From assembly GCA_017620975.1 (NCBI GenBank), contig JAGAUD010000022.1, positions 1 through 64,000 of the forward strand: 64,000 nucleotides of DNA, read 5' to 3'. Position 1 is the first letter of the stretch, and every line of letters starts with the position of its first letter. The notes below the pieces were generated by a model that worked only from the letters and a program-made list of their open reading frames with translations, made no database searches and had not been told where the DNA came from. Made by a program: the position numbers and the translations under genes. Below are positions 15,834 through 24,018 of this stretch, in pieces. The DNA comes from Lachnospiraceae bacterium. GTDB taxonomy: Bacteria > Bacillota_A > Clostridia > Lachnospirales > Lachnospiraceae.

Positions 15834-17411
15834 TTACCCTTCTACTGTTTCCATTCTGTAAAAGCACAGAGACGCTACGGTCATGAAAATAGCCGTTTCT
15901 CCTGTTAAGAGTACTGTTATCATGATATAAGCCAGATTCAGGCCTCCCACCATCATACCAAGGATGCCTCCAATGACAGCCACTGTAATGGCGATTCCCA
16001 TAAGGAACAGCTGAAACATCTGTTTTCCGACCTGTCCCAGAACGTTGCCCACTGCAATCTCAGCCACCGCAAGGATGTAAAGTTTACAGGCATTCAACAT
16101 CACAAACATAAGAATGGACAATCCTATCGTCAAAGGGGACTGCCCCATGACAATTCCGGCAGGCACCGCCAGAAGCGTACCGTTCACAATTGCCTGAATA
16201 TGCTGTATTGCAGTTGCATACCACAGTTTGTTAAAAGCGTTGTCGGGAATCAGAAAGGTATAAGGCGATTTTAACTCTACACCCCATTTTCCGCTCAGTG
16301 TAGTAAATATAAAGACCACATAAGCCATGACCATCGGAATCATGAAACCGGTCAAGTCTCCGAAACCACCTTCGGAATGATACAACCAGGCTATAAAAAT
16401 ACTTCCGCCCAGGCAGAATAACGTTGTCATATCAAAGAAAAAGAAACGGTTCTTCTTATATTCCAGCAGTTGGCGATAGAAAATAGCTTTGGCTCCACTT
16501 CCTCTATAGGAAACAGCTGCCTTGCCGAAGCGCTTCTTCTTCCCGATCCTTAAATCACTGCGGCCCCGTCTGCGGTTTACCAGCAGTTCTTCATAGTCAT
16601 CTGCAAACTTCATGGCATCTTCATAATACTCTCCTGTACACTTCATCCGAAGCGCCCCAAGCAGCATCACCACAAGCAGCACCAGATACAGTGCACTACA
16701 GATAACATTCACAACCGTGAGACCCGTAAACAGAAGATGAATCACTGCCGTATACCATCCGATGACAGGCACCATCTGTACAGCATCACTGTGAAGATAT
16801 CCCAGGACAAAATCCCACGACAATCCTTCTTTGGAATACCCCACCGCTGCAATCAGAACCAGAATTGCCACCAGCCCATAAGCAGACTTTACCACCAGTG
16901 CACGCCCTTTTTCGTCCAGCCTCTGATTTCCATAGCAAAGCAGCATGATTCCGCTCTCCAACAGATTCTCTACTATTACAGAAAAAAGAAAATACAAGAC
17001 CATCTGCCACCAGGTCACCCTGAAAATATAGGCACCTCCTACTGCCACTGCCAGATTCAGGAACAGATTGACAAACAGATTCTTCACATGGGCATATAAC
17101 AGCACTTTCTTGGGACTGATAGGGGATGTAAACAGGAAATGCGTATCACTCTTTCGGAATAACAGCCCTTTCCGTTTCGCATAAGCAATCAGGTTAGCAG
17201 GTATGACCCAAAAAGCAAATGCAGTAAGCACTGCCGCCATCCCCTCCGGATTATCCATATGAAACTCACTGAACATGGTTTTAAAAGAATAAGGAATCAT
17301 GAACAGATACAGGATAATAAACGCCAGATATACATAAGTCACCGGCTTACGGATTGCCTTTCGCAGCCGGTTGCGGAAAATATGCCTGTAGAGATACAGA
17401 ATGGCACTCAT
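15834..17411 (-). CDS. ABC exporter permease (ABC_export family)
   Basis: A 525-residue polytopic protein with about ten hydrophobic segments, a charged cytoplasmic stretch in the middle (residues about 255-305), and an N terminus typical of the putative ABC exporter domain family (KPVTYVYLAFIILYLF, then FRKSDTHFLFTSPIS). It is paired with the ATPase upstream: the two genes overlap as TAATG, which implies translational coupling. Together they form an ABC-2-type exporter. The substrate is unknown. Confidence 0.8.
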   Translation of the reverse strand: MSAILYLYRHIFRNRLRKAIRKPVTYVYLAFIILYLFMIPYSFKTMFSEFHMDNPEGMAAVLTAFAFWVIPANLIAYAKRKGLLFRKSDTHFLFTSPISPKKVLLYAHVKNLFVNLFLNLAVAVGGAYIFRVTWWQMVLYFLFSVIVENLLESGIMLLCYGNQRLDEKGRALVVKSAYGLVAILVLIAAVGYSKEGLSWDFVLGYLHSDAVQMVPVIGWYTAVIHLLFTGLTVVNVICSALYLVLLVVMLLGALRMKCTGEYYEDAMKFADDYEELLVNRRRGRSDLRIGKKKRFGKAAVSYRGSGAKAIFYRQLLEYKKNRFFFFDMTTLFCLGGSIFIAWLYHSEGGFGDLTGFMIPMVMAYVVFIFTTLSGKWGVELKSPYTFLIPDNAFNKLWYATAIQHIQAIVNGTLLAVPAGIVMGQSPLTIGLSILMFVMLNACKLYILAVAEIAVGNVLGQVGKQMFQLFLMGIAITVAVIGGILGMMVGGLNLAYIMITVLLTGETAIFMTVASLCFYRMETVEG

Positions 17412-18130
17412 TATTCAACTCCCCCTTCTGCCTCCGGGCGCTTTGCCTCCGTCACAGAGAAGAACAACTCCTCCAGGTCTTCATTTCCCACATCTTCTCT
17501 TGTATAGCTTCCCAGAATACGCCCCTTATTCATGACAAAAGTAACATCCCACAACTCCTTAACCATCTCCAGCATATGAGTACTGATCAGCACAGTCACC
17601 CCCTGCGCCTTCAGTTCCGTTACCACCTGCTTCAATTCCTTGATAGCCGCAGGGTCTAATCCCACCATGGGCTCATCCAGCAGAATCACCCGGGGCTTGA
17701 TAATCAGGGCACAGCAGATGCTCACCTTCTGCATCATTCCCTTGGAAAGCTCGTTTCCCAGCTTATCCTGCTTATCCAAAAGTTCAAACCGACTAAGCAG
17801 CTGCTCTCTCTCCTGCTGTGTCACAGCCACGCTATAGGCGCGTTCCATAAATTCCAAATGTTCTCTTACGGTAAGCGCTTCATACATGTTAGGTATCTCC
17901 GGCACATAGGCAAATATCTTTCTGGCTTCTATGCCTCTGGCATCTTTCCCCTGGATTCTGATATTACCGTCATAACGCACCAGCCCCGCAATACTTTTGA
18001 TTACTGTAGATTTTCCCGCGCCGTTGGGACCAAGCAGAATTCCCACCGTCCCGTCCGGTACCTGAAAGCTGACACTATCCACAGCGAGCAGCTTTCCGTA
18101 TTTTTTCGATACTTCTATTACCTCTAACAT
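17411..18130 (-). CDS. ABC transporter ATP-binding protein
   Basis: A 239-residue ATPase with all ABC motifs: Walker A GPNGAGKST near residue 34, the signature LSKGMMQK near 132, Walker B VILLDEPMVGLDP, and the H-loop STHML. The LSKGM form and GLDPAAI resemble ABC-2 drug, lantibiotic or polymer exporters. AAGGGAG precedes the ATG. It is coupled by a one-base overlap to the permease gene. It energises export of an unknown substrate. Confidence 0.9.
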   Translation of the reverse strand: MLEVIEVSKKYGKLLAVDSVSFQVPDGTVGILLGPNGAGKSTVIKSIAGLVRYDGNIRIQGKDARGIEARKIFAYVPEIPNMYEALTVREHLEFMERAYSVAVTQQEREQLLSRFELLDKQDKLGNELSKGMMQKVSICCALIIKPRVILLDEPMVGLDPAAIKELKQVVTELKAQGVTVLISTHMLEMVKELWDVTFVMNKGRILGSYTREDVGNEDLEELFFSVTEAKRPEAEGGVE

Positions 18131-18161
18131 AAATACTCCCTTCTGTGCAGTCCGCTTGCAA

Positions 18162-18935
18162 CTATAAAATCAGTATCCTAACCCCATACAGTACTAACAG
18201 ATGCAGCGGATAAAACAAATAAAATATATACTTAAGCTTAAGTCCTCTTTCCCCGTTATAAAAGGATATGGGCACAAATCCAAGTGGTGCCAGCAGCTCC
18301 GACAGACTTCCGTGACACAGATAGTCTCCGCCCACAAAAGCAATAGAACCGGCCAATATCTGTCTCTTCCTGTTCCCCCTGAAGAGATATAACACTGTAA
18401 TACACAAGACTCCATATCCGCCATAATCCGTGCAAAGCAAGTCCGCGGTCAGCATTCCCACAAATAGGATTCCGATATCCAATATACCGGTTATCCACTT
18501 GTTCACATTGCACAACTTCACTTTCTCCACACCTATCATTACCGCAAGGCCCAGAAACAGGGTAAAGAATACATTCTGATAATTGGTACTTAGCCAGGTA
18601 TCCGCAAGTGCCAGGTCGAACGGTATCTCTGACACGATTGCGAAAAGAAGCAGCCGCCCTGCATAACGGTATCTGTTTGAAGTCTTCTGAAACCCTTCTA
18701 TCAGAAGAAAACAGTAAATGGGAAATGCAATTCTCCCAATGGTCAGCCTCATGACCTGGTCTATAGTGTACAACTTAGCAGTACCGGTCAGCCCACTGTA
18801 AGTCATCGAATTATTAATGATAATGGGTTCCAATATAACAGCTCCGACATGGTCAATCAACATGGCTGCCAAAGCAATCAGTTTCAATGTACTGCCGGTA
18901 ATACCTCTTTTTGTATGTACCTCTATATTATTCAA
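18162..18935 (-). CDS. TraX family membrane protein
   Basis: A 257-residue protein with about eight membrane segments and the TraX hallmarks: KLIALAAMLIDHVGA at the N terminus, RIAFPIYCFLLIEGF in the middle and FYLFYPLHL at the C terminus. TraX of the F plasmid is linked to pilin acetylation; chromosomal copies in Firmicutes are presumed acyltransferases for a surface component. I choose the TTG at 18935 because GGGAGG ends 8 nt upstream; an in-frame TTG at 18971 has no such site. It lies 31 nt downstream of nothing obviously related and 31 nt upstream of the ABC ATPase. Confidence 0.8.
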   Translation of the reverse strand: MNNIEVHTKRGITGSTLKLIALAAMLIDHVGAVILEPIIINNSMTYSGLTGTAKLYTIDQVMRLTIGRIAFPIYCFLLIEGFQKTSNRYRYAGRLLLFAIVSEIPFDLALADTWLSTNYQNVFFTLFLGLAVMIGVEKVKLCNVNKWITGILDIGILFVGMLTADLLCTDYGGYGVLCITVLYLFRGNRKRQILAGSIAFVGGDYLCHGSLSELLAPLGFVPISFYNGERGLKLKYIFYLFYPLHLLVLYGVRILIL

Positions 18936-19139
18936 TTCTCTTTCCTCCCGGGATTCTTCCAAATAATACAACGTTCAGCGCATTTCCTTTGTATTATTTA
19001 ATTAATACAATAACTCATTCTTATGCAAAAGTCAATCCTATATTATGCACGAATCGTTCATTTAACGTGCAATGCTTGTCACGCAAAAAGAAGAACTGTT
19101 AAGCGTATTACATGTGCTTTCCGGTTCTTCCTTTGTCTC

Positions 19140-19850
19140 TTATCCTATTTTATATCCGGTTCCCCACACTACCTTCAGATAACGCGGCTCCTTGGGATTA
19201 CGCTCGATTTTTTCACGAATATGACGGATATGTACTGCTATGGTATTGTCCGCACCAATGGCCTGCATGTGCCAGATAGACTCATAAATCTGACTGATGG
19301 ACAGTACTTTGCCTCTCTCCTGCACCAATAGTCTCAGTATCTTATATTCAATGGGGGTCATCTTAACTTCCTTGCCATCTACCGATACTTTACGCCTCAT
19401 ATCATCTATGACCAGTTCATCTACTTTATAGATTCTGTCGATATTAGCACATACATTTACCAGCTGGGTATAGCGGCGAAGCTGAGATTTCACTCTTGCC
19501 AGGATTTCCAGAGGATTACAGTTTACAGTAACATAGTCGTCTGCTCCCGCATTCAGCGCCAAAATCTTCGTACTTTCCGCTGCATCGGCTGATACTATAA
19601 TTATAGGCACGCTGCTCCTCTTTCTGATATCTGCGATCATTTCAATTCCGCTGCTAAAGCCCTTATCAGGGAATTCCACATCCATCATCAGAAGATGAAT
19701 GTTCTGCTCCTCCAACGCTTCTATAAGTTCCGTGTAGTCCCCCACTGCTGTCACACGAAATCCTTCCCCCGTGAATAATGGACTCATGCTCTCAACAATC
19801 CCCGTACTGTTGTTATACACCAGTATGCCGTTTACCGTACTGTTACTCAT
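19140..19850 (-). CDS. Atypical OmpR-family response regulator
   Basis: A 236-residue protein with a receiver domain (1-120) like VanR/PhoB and a winged-helix DNA-binding domain (135-236; SISQIYESIW, then the wing ending GTGYKIG). The acceptor Asp is kept in LLMMDVEFP, but the acidic pair that binds magnesium is Asn-Asn (VYNNST) and the conserved Lys of the usual TKPFNPLEL is replaced (TVNCNPLEI). Normal phosphorylation is therefore unlikely. No histidine kinase gene is adjacent. AAGGAG precedes the ATG at 19850. It lies 71 nt after the anti-sigma gene and may share that transcript. Confidence 0.8.
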   Translation of the reverse strand: MSNSTVNGILVYNNSTGIVESMSPLFTGEGFRVTAVGDYTELIEALEEQNIHLLMMDVEFPDKGFSSGIEMIADIRKRSSVPIIIVSADAAESTKILALNAGADDYVTVNCNPLEILARVKSQLRRYTQLVNVCANIDRIYKVDELVIDDMRRKVSVDGKEVKMTPIEYKILRLLVQERGKVLSISQIYESIWHMQAIGADNTIAVHIRHIREKIERNPKEPRYLKVVWGTGYKIG

Positions 19851-19921
19851 CAATGGTTCTCCTTTCTGTCTACGATTCCCTTATTCTCCTCATGTGAGCC
19901 TGATACCTCAATATAATATCC

Positions 19922-20770
19922 CTACTCTACAAAATAAATACTAACATCCAATTGTTTCAAAACTGCATCAACTTCATCATTTTTATACCCCGAAAAGCTA
20001 AAAGTTAAATTTCTTCCTTTCACAGAGATTGCGGCATGGGTAGAAATAACCTCTTCTCCCTCCACAGAATCAAATACTTGATATACCAGCCCCTGTTCGT
20101 TAGTAACTTCTCTCTCGTTGGCCGCCTCCCCGGTAAATACGGTACTGGACGCATAACTGGGATATTCTCTGTTGTCTGTCTGCCGCATATCGAATCGCTT
20201 CTCTCCAAAATTCACGGAGACATACACCATCTGCAAAATATCTGTAATGACTACCCGCTGACTTTCGATATCTTCTGCCGGGCCAAGCCATGTAAGATCC
20301 GGGATAGCAATGACTACATCCTCATTTTGCCTGAACGCTTCCACAGAATCATATTCACGTTCTTCAACTGTCTCTGTTTCACAATCCACTGTCTGCTGTT
20401 CACCACCATCTTCATCCTGATTTCCTCCATAAGCTGCGATTCCACCTTCCTGAGGTCCTGCTTTAAAAGAAGCAATTTCCGGCATACTCTCCCTCTCGTC
20501 AAAGGCTTCAGCTCCCTCTCCCAGGAAAGCAAATCCGTTCCTCTCCACCTTTATCCTGCCGGAATGATAATTGACAGCAGTTACTGTGCCCACACTACAC
20601 AGAAGGAACAGACATGCTGCCGAAGCCACAGAGATAATCATCTTACGCCTTCTTTCAGCCACCATCCTGCGATGGTGAAGTTCATCCTTTACTCTGTCGG
20701 CATCCATATGAAATTCAGGTAATTCACTAACTGACTTGCTGTATTCTTCCCTGAAATTACGCAAAATCAT
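19922..20770 (-). CDS. Membrane anti-sigma factor-like protein (DUF4367-like)
   Basis: A 282-residue protein with a short cytoplasmic N terminus (1-43), one membrane segment (about 44-66) and an extracytoplasmic domain of about 215 residues. The acidic linker (100-145) is rich in Glu and Asp. The gene overlaps the ECF sigma factor gene by 14 bp, the usual sign of a sigma/anti-sigma pair, and AAGGAGGA precedes its ATG. The C-terminal half resembles DUF4367 domains that share this arrangement in Clostridia. Sigma binding is inferred from context; no zinc-binding anti-sigma motif is present. Confidence 0.7.
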   Translation of the reverse strand: MILRNFREEYSKSVSELPEFHMDADRVKDELHHRRMVAERRRKMIISVASAACLFLLCSVGTVTAVNYHSGRIKVERNGFAFLGEGAEAFDERESMPEIASFKAGPQEGGIAAYGGNQDEDGGEQQTVDCETETVEEREYDSVEAFRQNEDVVIAIPDLTWLGPAEDIESQRVVITDILQMVYVSVNFGEKRFDMRQTDNREYPSYASSTVFTGEAANEREVTNEQGLVYQVFDSVEGEEVISTHAAISVKGRNLTFSFSGYKNDEVDAVLKQLDVSIYFVE

Positions 20771-21266
20771 ATTCCTCCTTTAATATCTTTCTAAGCAGTT
20801 CCCTCCCTCTGGTCAGCTGGGAAGTTACCGTTGACTCCTTACGGCCTGTTGCCACTGCAATCTCTCTCACAGACATTTCCTCATAGTAAAACAGGTGAAT
20901 CACATCCCGATACTTTGCCGGCAATGTCCCTACCGCCTCTAAAAGCATCCGGCTTTCAACCGCAGCCACAAGATTCTCTTCCGGCCCCGGTTGGGAACTA
21001 TCATCTGCAAAATTCTCATATAAAACCACATCTTCATCACTTCTGTGACGACTCCAGGCACTGCGCCATACTTTATGACAGGCATTCAATGTCACCCTGA
21101 TCAGCCAGGCCTTCTCATGTTCACCATCTGAGAATCCTTCTGTTCTCTTCAAATACTGATAAAAGACCTCCTGAACCACATCTTCGGCATCCTGGACACT
21201 TTTAAGTCTCAAATATGCTATCTTAAAGAGCATATCCGAATACTGATCAATTATTAATTGTGTCAT
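20757..21266 (-). CDS. ECF RNA polymerase sigma factor
   Basis: A 169-residue sigma-70 family factor with only regions 2 and 4, as in ECF sigma factors. Region 2 has DAEDVVQEVFYQYL and KAWLIRVTLNACHKVWRS; region 4 has LPAKYRDVIHLFYYEEMSVREIA and the helix-turn-helix ending ESTVTSQLTRGRELLRK. A 47-residue acidic linker joins them. It is co-transcribed with the membrane protein that probably holds it inactive. The signal and regulon are unknown. Confidence 0.9.
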   Translation of the reverse strand: MTQLIIDQYSDMLFKIAYLRLKSVQDAEDVVQEVFYQYLKRTEGFSDGEHEKAWLIRVTLNACHKVWRSAWSRHRSDEDVVLYENFADDSSQPGPEENLVAAVESRMLLEAVGTLPAKYRDVIHLFYYEEMSVREIAVATGRKESTVTSQLTRGRELLRKILKEEYDFA

Positions 21267-21436
21267 TTTACTCTTCCGTTTTGCGCTAAACGTTATCTCT
21301 ACTTATAACATCCCACAGCTTATTATTTTACTGCAAAATTTCTTAATATTTTCAGGGAAATTTTGTACTTCTATCTATAAGACGCTAAATGCCCCTTTAT
21401 AGTTTCAATAAATCCGATGTTTTATAAAAATTTTAT

Positions 21437-21472
21437 ATTTAAAAGAGGTATACATTAGTAGTATACCTCTTT
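21437..21472 (-). terminator. Terminator overlapping the end of truA
   Basis: AAAGAGGTATAC and GTATACCTCTTT form a 12-bp stem on a 7-nt loop. On the minus strand it ends in a short T run and overlaps the truA stop codon. Confidence 0.7.
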
Positions 21473-22192
21473 CAGCATGAGACCTTTAGATGGAACAAGT
21501 GGTCCGGCCTCCTCACGACTCTTCGCAGCTATCAGTTCCGGTATAGATGCAGCAGTTCTTCTTCCCTCTCCCACTTCCAATAAAGTTCCCATCAGTATTC
21601 TTACCATGTGATATAGGAAGCCGTTACCCCGGAAAGTAAATGTGATAAGATTTCCTTCCTGCACAATGTCTATACTATCAATGCGCCGTACCGTTGACTT
21701 CTTTCCTTTCTTCGTAGAAGTAAACGATTTAAAATCATGTTCTCCCAAAAAACCGGAAGCAGCTTGCCTCATAGCTTCTATGTCAAGTGTCTGCGGGTAC
21801 TCCAGCGCATATCTTCTCAGGAATACATTCGGCACCGAACTGTTCCATACACGATACTGATAACATTTTCCTGTTGCATTCAGTCTGCTGTGAAAACGCT
21901 CTGCAGCCTCCGTCACCTGTACTACTGCTATATCCTGTGGAAGATAAGTATTAATATATTGTAACATTTCCTCTGTTGACAGAGCGCTATTGGTATGAAA
22001 ATTGGCCACCTGACCCATGGCATGAACTCCGGCATCGGTTCTGCCGCTGCCCTGCAGCTCAACCTTTTCACCGCACATCTGGCTGAGCAACTTTTCCAGA
22101 CGTCCCTGAATCGTATTTTCTGAAGACTCCTGACGCTGCCATCCCTGGTAACGCGTTCCCTCGTACTGAATCAGCAAACGGATATTTCTCAT
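21455..22192 (-). CDS. truA: tRNA pseudouridine(38-40) synthase TruA
   Basis: A 245-residue enzyme that makes pseudouridine at positions 38-40 of the tRNA anticodon arm. The catalytic Asp lies in GSGRTDAGVHA near residue 50, and other family motifs are YEGTRYQGWQRQ at the N terminus, KCYQYRVWN, and GNGFLYHMVRI near residue 195. The length is normal. It is the last gene of the lon-ysxC-AI-2E-truA run, 27 nt after the previous gene. Confidence 0.95.
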   Translation of the reverse strand: MRNIRLLIQYEGTRYQGWQRQESSENTIQGRLEKLLSQMCGEKVELQGSGRTDAGVHAMGQVANFHTNSALSTEEMLQYINTYLPQDIAVVQVTEAAERFHSRLNATGKCYQYRVWNSSVPNVFLRRYALEYPQTLDIEAMRQAASGFLGEHDFKSFTSTKKGKKSTVRRIDSIDIVQEGNLITFTFRGNGFLYHMVRILMGTLLEVGEGRRTAASIPELIAAKSREEAGPLVPSKGLMLKEVYY

Positions 22193-22219
22193 TTTCTATT
22201 CCTTTCCGACTTTTTCCGG

Positions 22220-23416
22220 TTATCTGTCCATCTTTGCTTTTCTGGCACTTTCGTCAGCTTTCATTTCCTCCACAGCTTCCAGATCCTGTGGTTTCAGTCT
22301 TCGGAAACGATTAATCCCGGCAATCAAAATCAGTACACTGTTCTTGGTGGTATCAAATGCACCTTCTTCATACATGCTATACAAGAGCAGCCCAAGCGGC
22401 ACTGCCAGAATCATTCCAATCACACCACTCAGCTTATAGCCAATGAACAGTAGAAAAAGAGTGGGAATAGGTGCCACCCCTACGGAGTCTCCCACAATCT
22501 TAGGCTGGATAATCTGTCTCGCCAACTGGCCCACGCCCCAGATGATCAAAAGCCCGATAGCCACCGTATAATCTCCGCTTAATATTTTGATGATTGCCCA
22601 AGGCACCATAACCGTACCGGTTCCAAAGAACGGCAGCAGATCCAGGATGGCGATTGCAAACGCGATCAAAAGCACATAATCAACTTTCAGGATGCTCAAT
22701 CCAATCACTAACAGCAAATACATCCATACTTCAATCTTAAGCTGCGCTTTAAAATATCCACCTACCGATTTCAGCAGACTGCGCTTTATCATCGAAAACC
22801 GCTCCACCAGAAATCCGGGTGCATTTCTATGAAACCAGTCATTGATCTGATTTCTCTCTGCAACAAAAAAGTATGATGACAATAGACACATAATGATTCC
22901 TATCAGCACCGAAGGAACTCGTTTGGCGATATTTCCTACAACAGCTATAGTCGGACTGCTGATATGTCCAAAAAGATCTCCTATGTAAGCACCTGCTTCC
23001 TCAATGATCACCGTAAAACTTTCCTGAACATTCAACGGCAGTTTTTCGTAAAACACACTCATACGCTTGCCAATGTCCATAAAGTCTGCTTCCATGCTTT
23101 TCCACATAGAAGGCAGATCATTGATCAGTCCCATAATCTGATCCGCCACATTAGAACATATCAGATAAATTACCGTTACTACTAATCCAATTACCACTAT
23201 AATAACAAACGCACTTCCTGCTTTTCGCTTAAACTTCAGCTTCTCCTCAAAAAAACGCACCAGCGGGCTGGCAATCATGGAAATGATCCATCCGATTACA
23301 AACGGAAGGAAGAAAACCAGAAGCCTGGGCAGCAGAAATATCGCTAAAAGCAGCAACACGACTGCAACGGCAATGTTAACCAGAGCTTTACAATACTTCT
23401 TCATCGGTGACTCCAT
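22220..23416 (-). CDS. AI-2E/YtvI family transporter
   Basis: A 398-residue polytopic protein of the AI-2E (PerM/YtvI) family. Features are the N-terminal hydrophobic pair, a large soluble loop (about 95-175), and the C-terminal membrane block with LDLLPFFGTGTVMVPWAI and QPKIVGDSVGVAPIPTLF. Members export small molecules or sodium ions; in spore formers YtvI is sporulation-linked. The start at 23416 follows AGGAGG by 9 nt and lies inside the end of ysxC, so the two are coupled. Which function applies here cannot be told from sequence. Confidence 0.8.
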   Translation of the reverse strand: MESPMKKYCKALVNIAVAVVLLLLAIFLLPRLLVFFLPFVIGWIISMIASPLVRFFEEKLKFKRKAGSAFVIIVVIGLVVTVIYLICSNVADQIMGLINDLPSMWKSMEADFMDIGKRMSVFYEKLPLNVQESFTVIIEEAGAYIGDLFGHISSPTIAVVGNIAKRVPSVLIGIIMCLLSSYFFVAERNQINDWFHRNAPGFLVERFSMIKRSLLKSVGGYFKAQLKIEVWMYLLLVIGLSILKVDYVLLIAFAIAILDLLPFFGTGTVMVPWAIIKILSGDYTVAIGLLIIWGVGQLARQIIQPKIVGDSVGVAPIPTLFLLFIGYKLSGVIGMILAVPLGLLLYSMYEEGAFDTTKNSVLILIAGINRFRRLKPQDLEAVEEMKADESARKAKMDR

Positions 23417-24014
23417 AATTTCCAGCCTCCTGTTCAATAATGGCATCAATGATGTCATAGATTTCCTCTCTGCCCTGCTTTGTCTCGGCGGAGAAAGGAA
23501 TGATAACAGTATCCGGTTCTACCTGCAGCGTGGTCTTGATCAGCTTCACCTGCTTTTGAATCTGGCTGCGGTTAATCTTATCCAGCTTGGTAGCAATGAT
23601 AATGGGATGATATCCCTGATTGACAATCCAGTCGTACATAATGCGGTCATTCCCGGAGGGCTCATGACGGATATCAATCAACAGGAAAACTGCTTTCAGC
23701 TGTTTGGACTTATGCAGGTAATCCTCTATCATCTTTCCCCATTTAGCCTTCACTTCCTCACTGGCTCTGGCATAGCCGTACCCCGGCAGATCTACAAAAT
23801 AGACTGCATCGTTCACATTGTAATAGTTGATAGTCTGTGTCTTACCCGGCTGGGCACTGGTACGAGCCAGCGCTTTGCGGTTCATCAGCGCATTGATCAA
23901 TGACGATTTTCCCACATTACTCTTTCCCGCAAAAGCCACTTCAGGATGCGGTGAATCCGGCAGCTTACTCGTGATACCGCATACCGTTTCCAGACTTACC
24001 TGTTTGATAACCAT
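23388..24014 (-). CDS. ysxC: Ribosome biogenesis GTP-binding protein YsxC/EngB
   Basis: A 208-residue TRAFAC GTPase needed for assembly of the large ribosomal subunit. The G motifs are complete: G1 GKSNVGKSS (residues 29-37), G2 around QPGKTQT, G3 DLPGYG and G4 TKLDK. It follows lon by 4 nt, the standard order lon-ysxC in Firmicutes, and overlaps the next gene start by 29 nt. Confidence 0.95.
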   Translation of the reverse strand: MVIKQVSLETVCGITSKLPDSPHPEVAFAGKSNVGKSSLINALMNRKALARTSAQPGKTQTINYYNVNDAVYFVDLPGYGYARASEEVKAKWGKMIEDYLHKSKQLKAVFLLIDIRHEPSGNDRIMYDWIVNQGYHPIIIATKLDKINRSQIQKQVKLIKTTLQVEPDTVIIPFSAETKQGREEIYDIIDAIIEQEAGNYGVTDEEVL

Positions 24015-24018
24015 AGGC

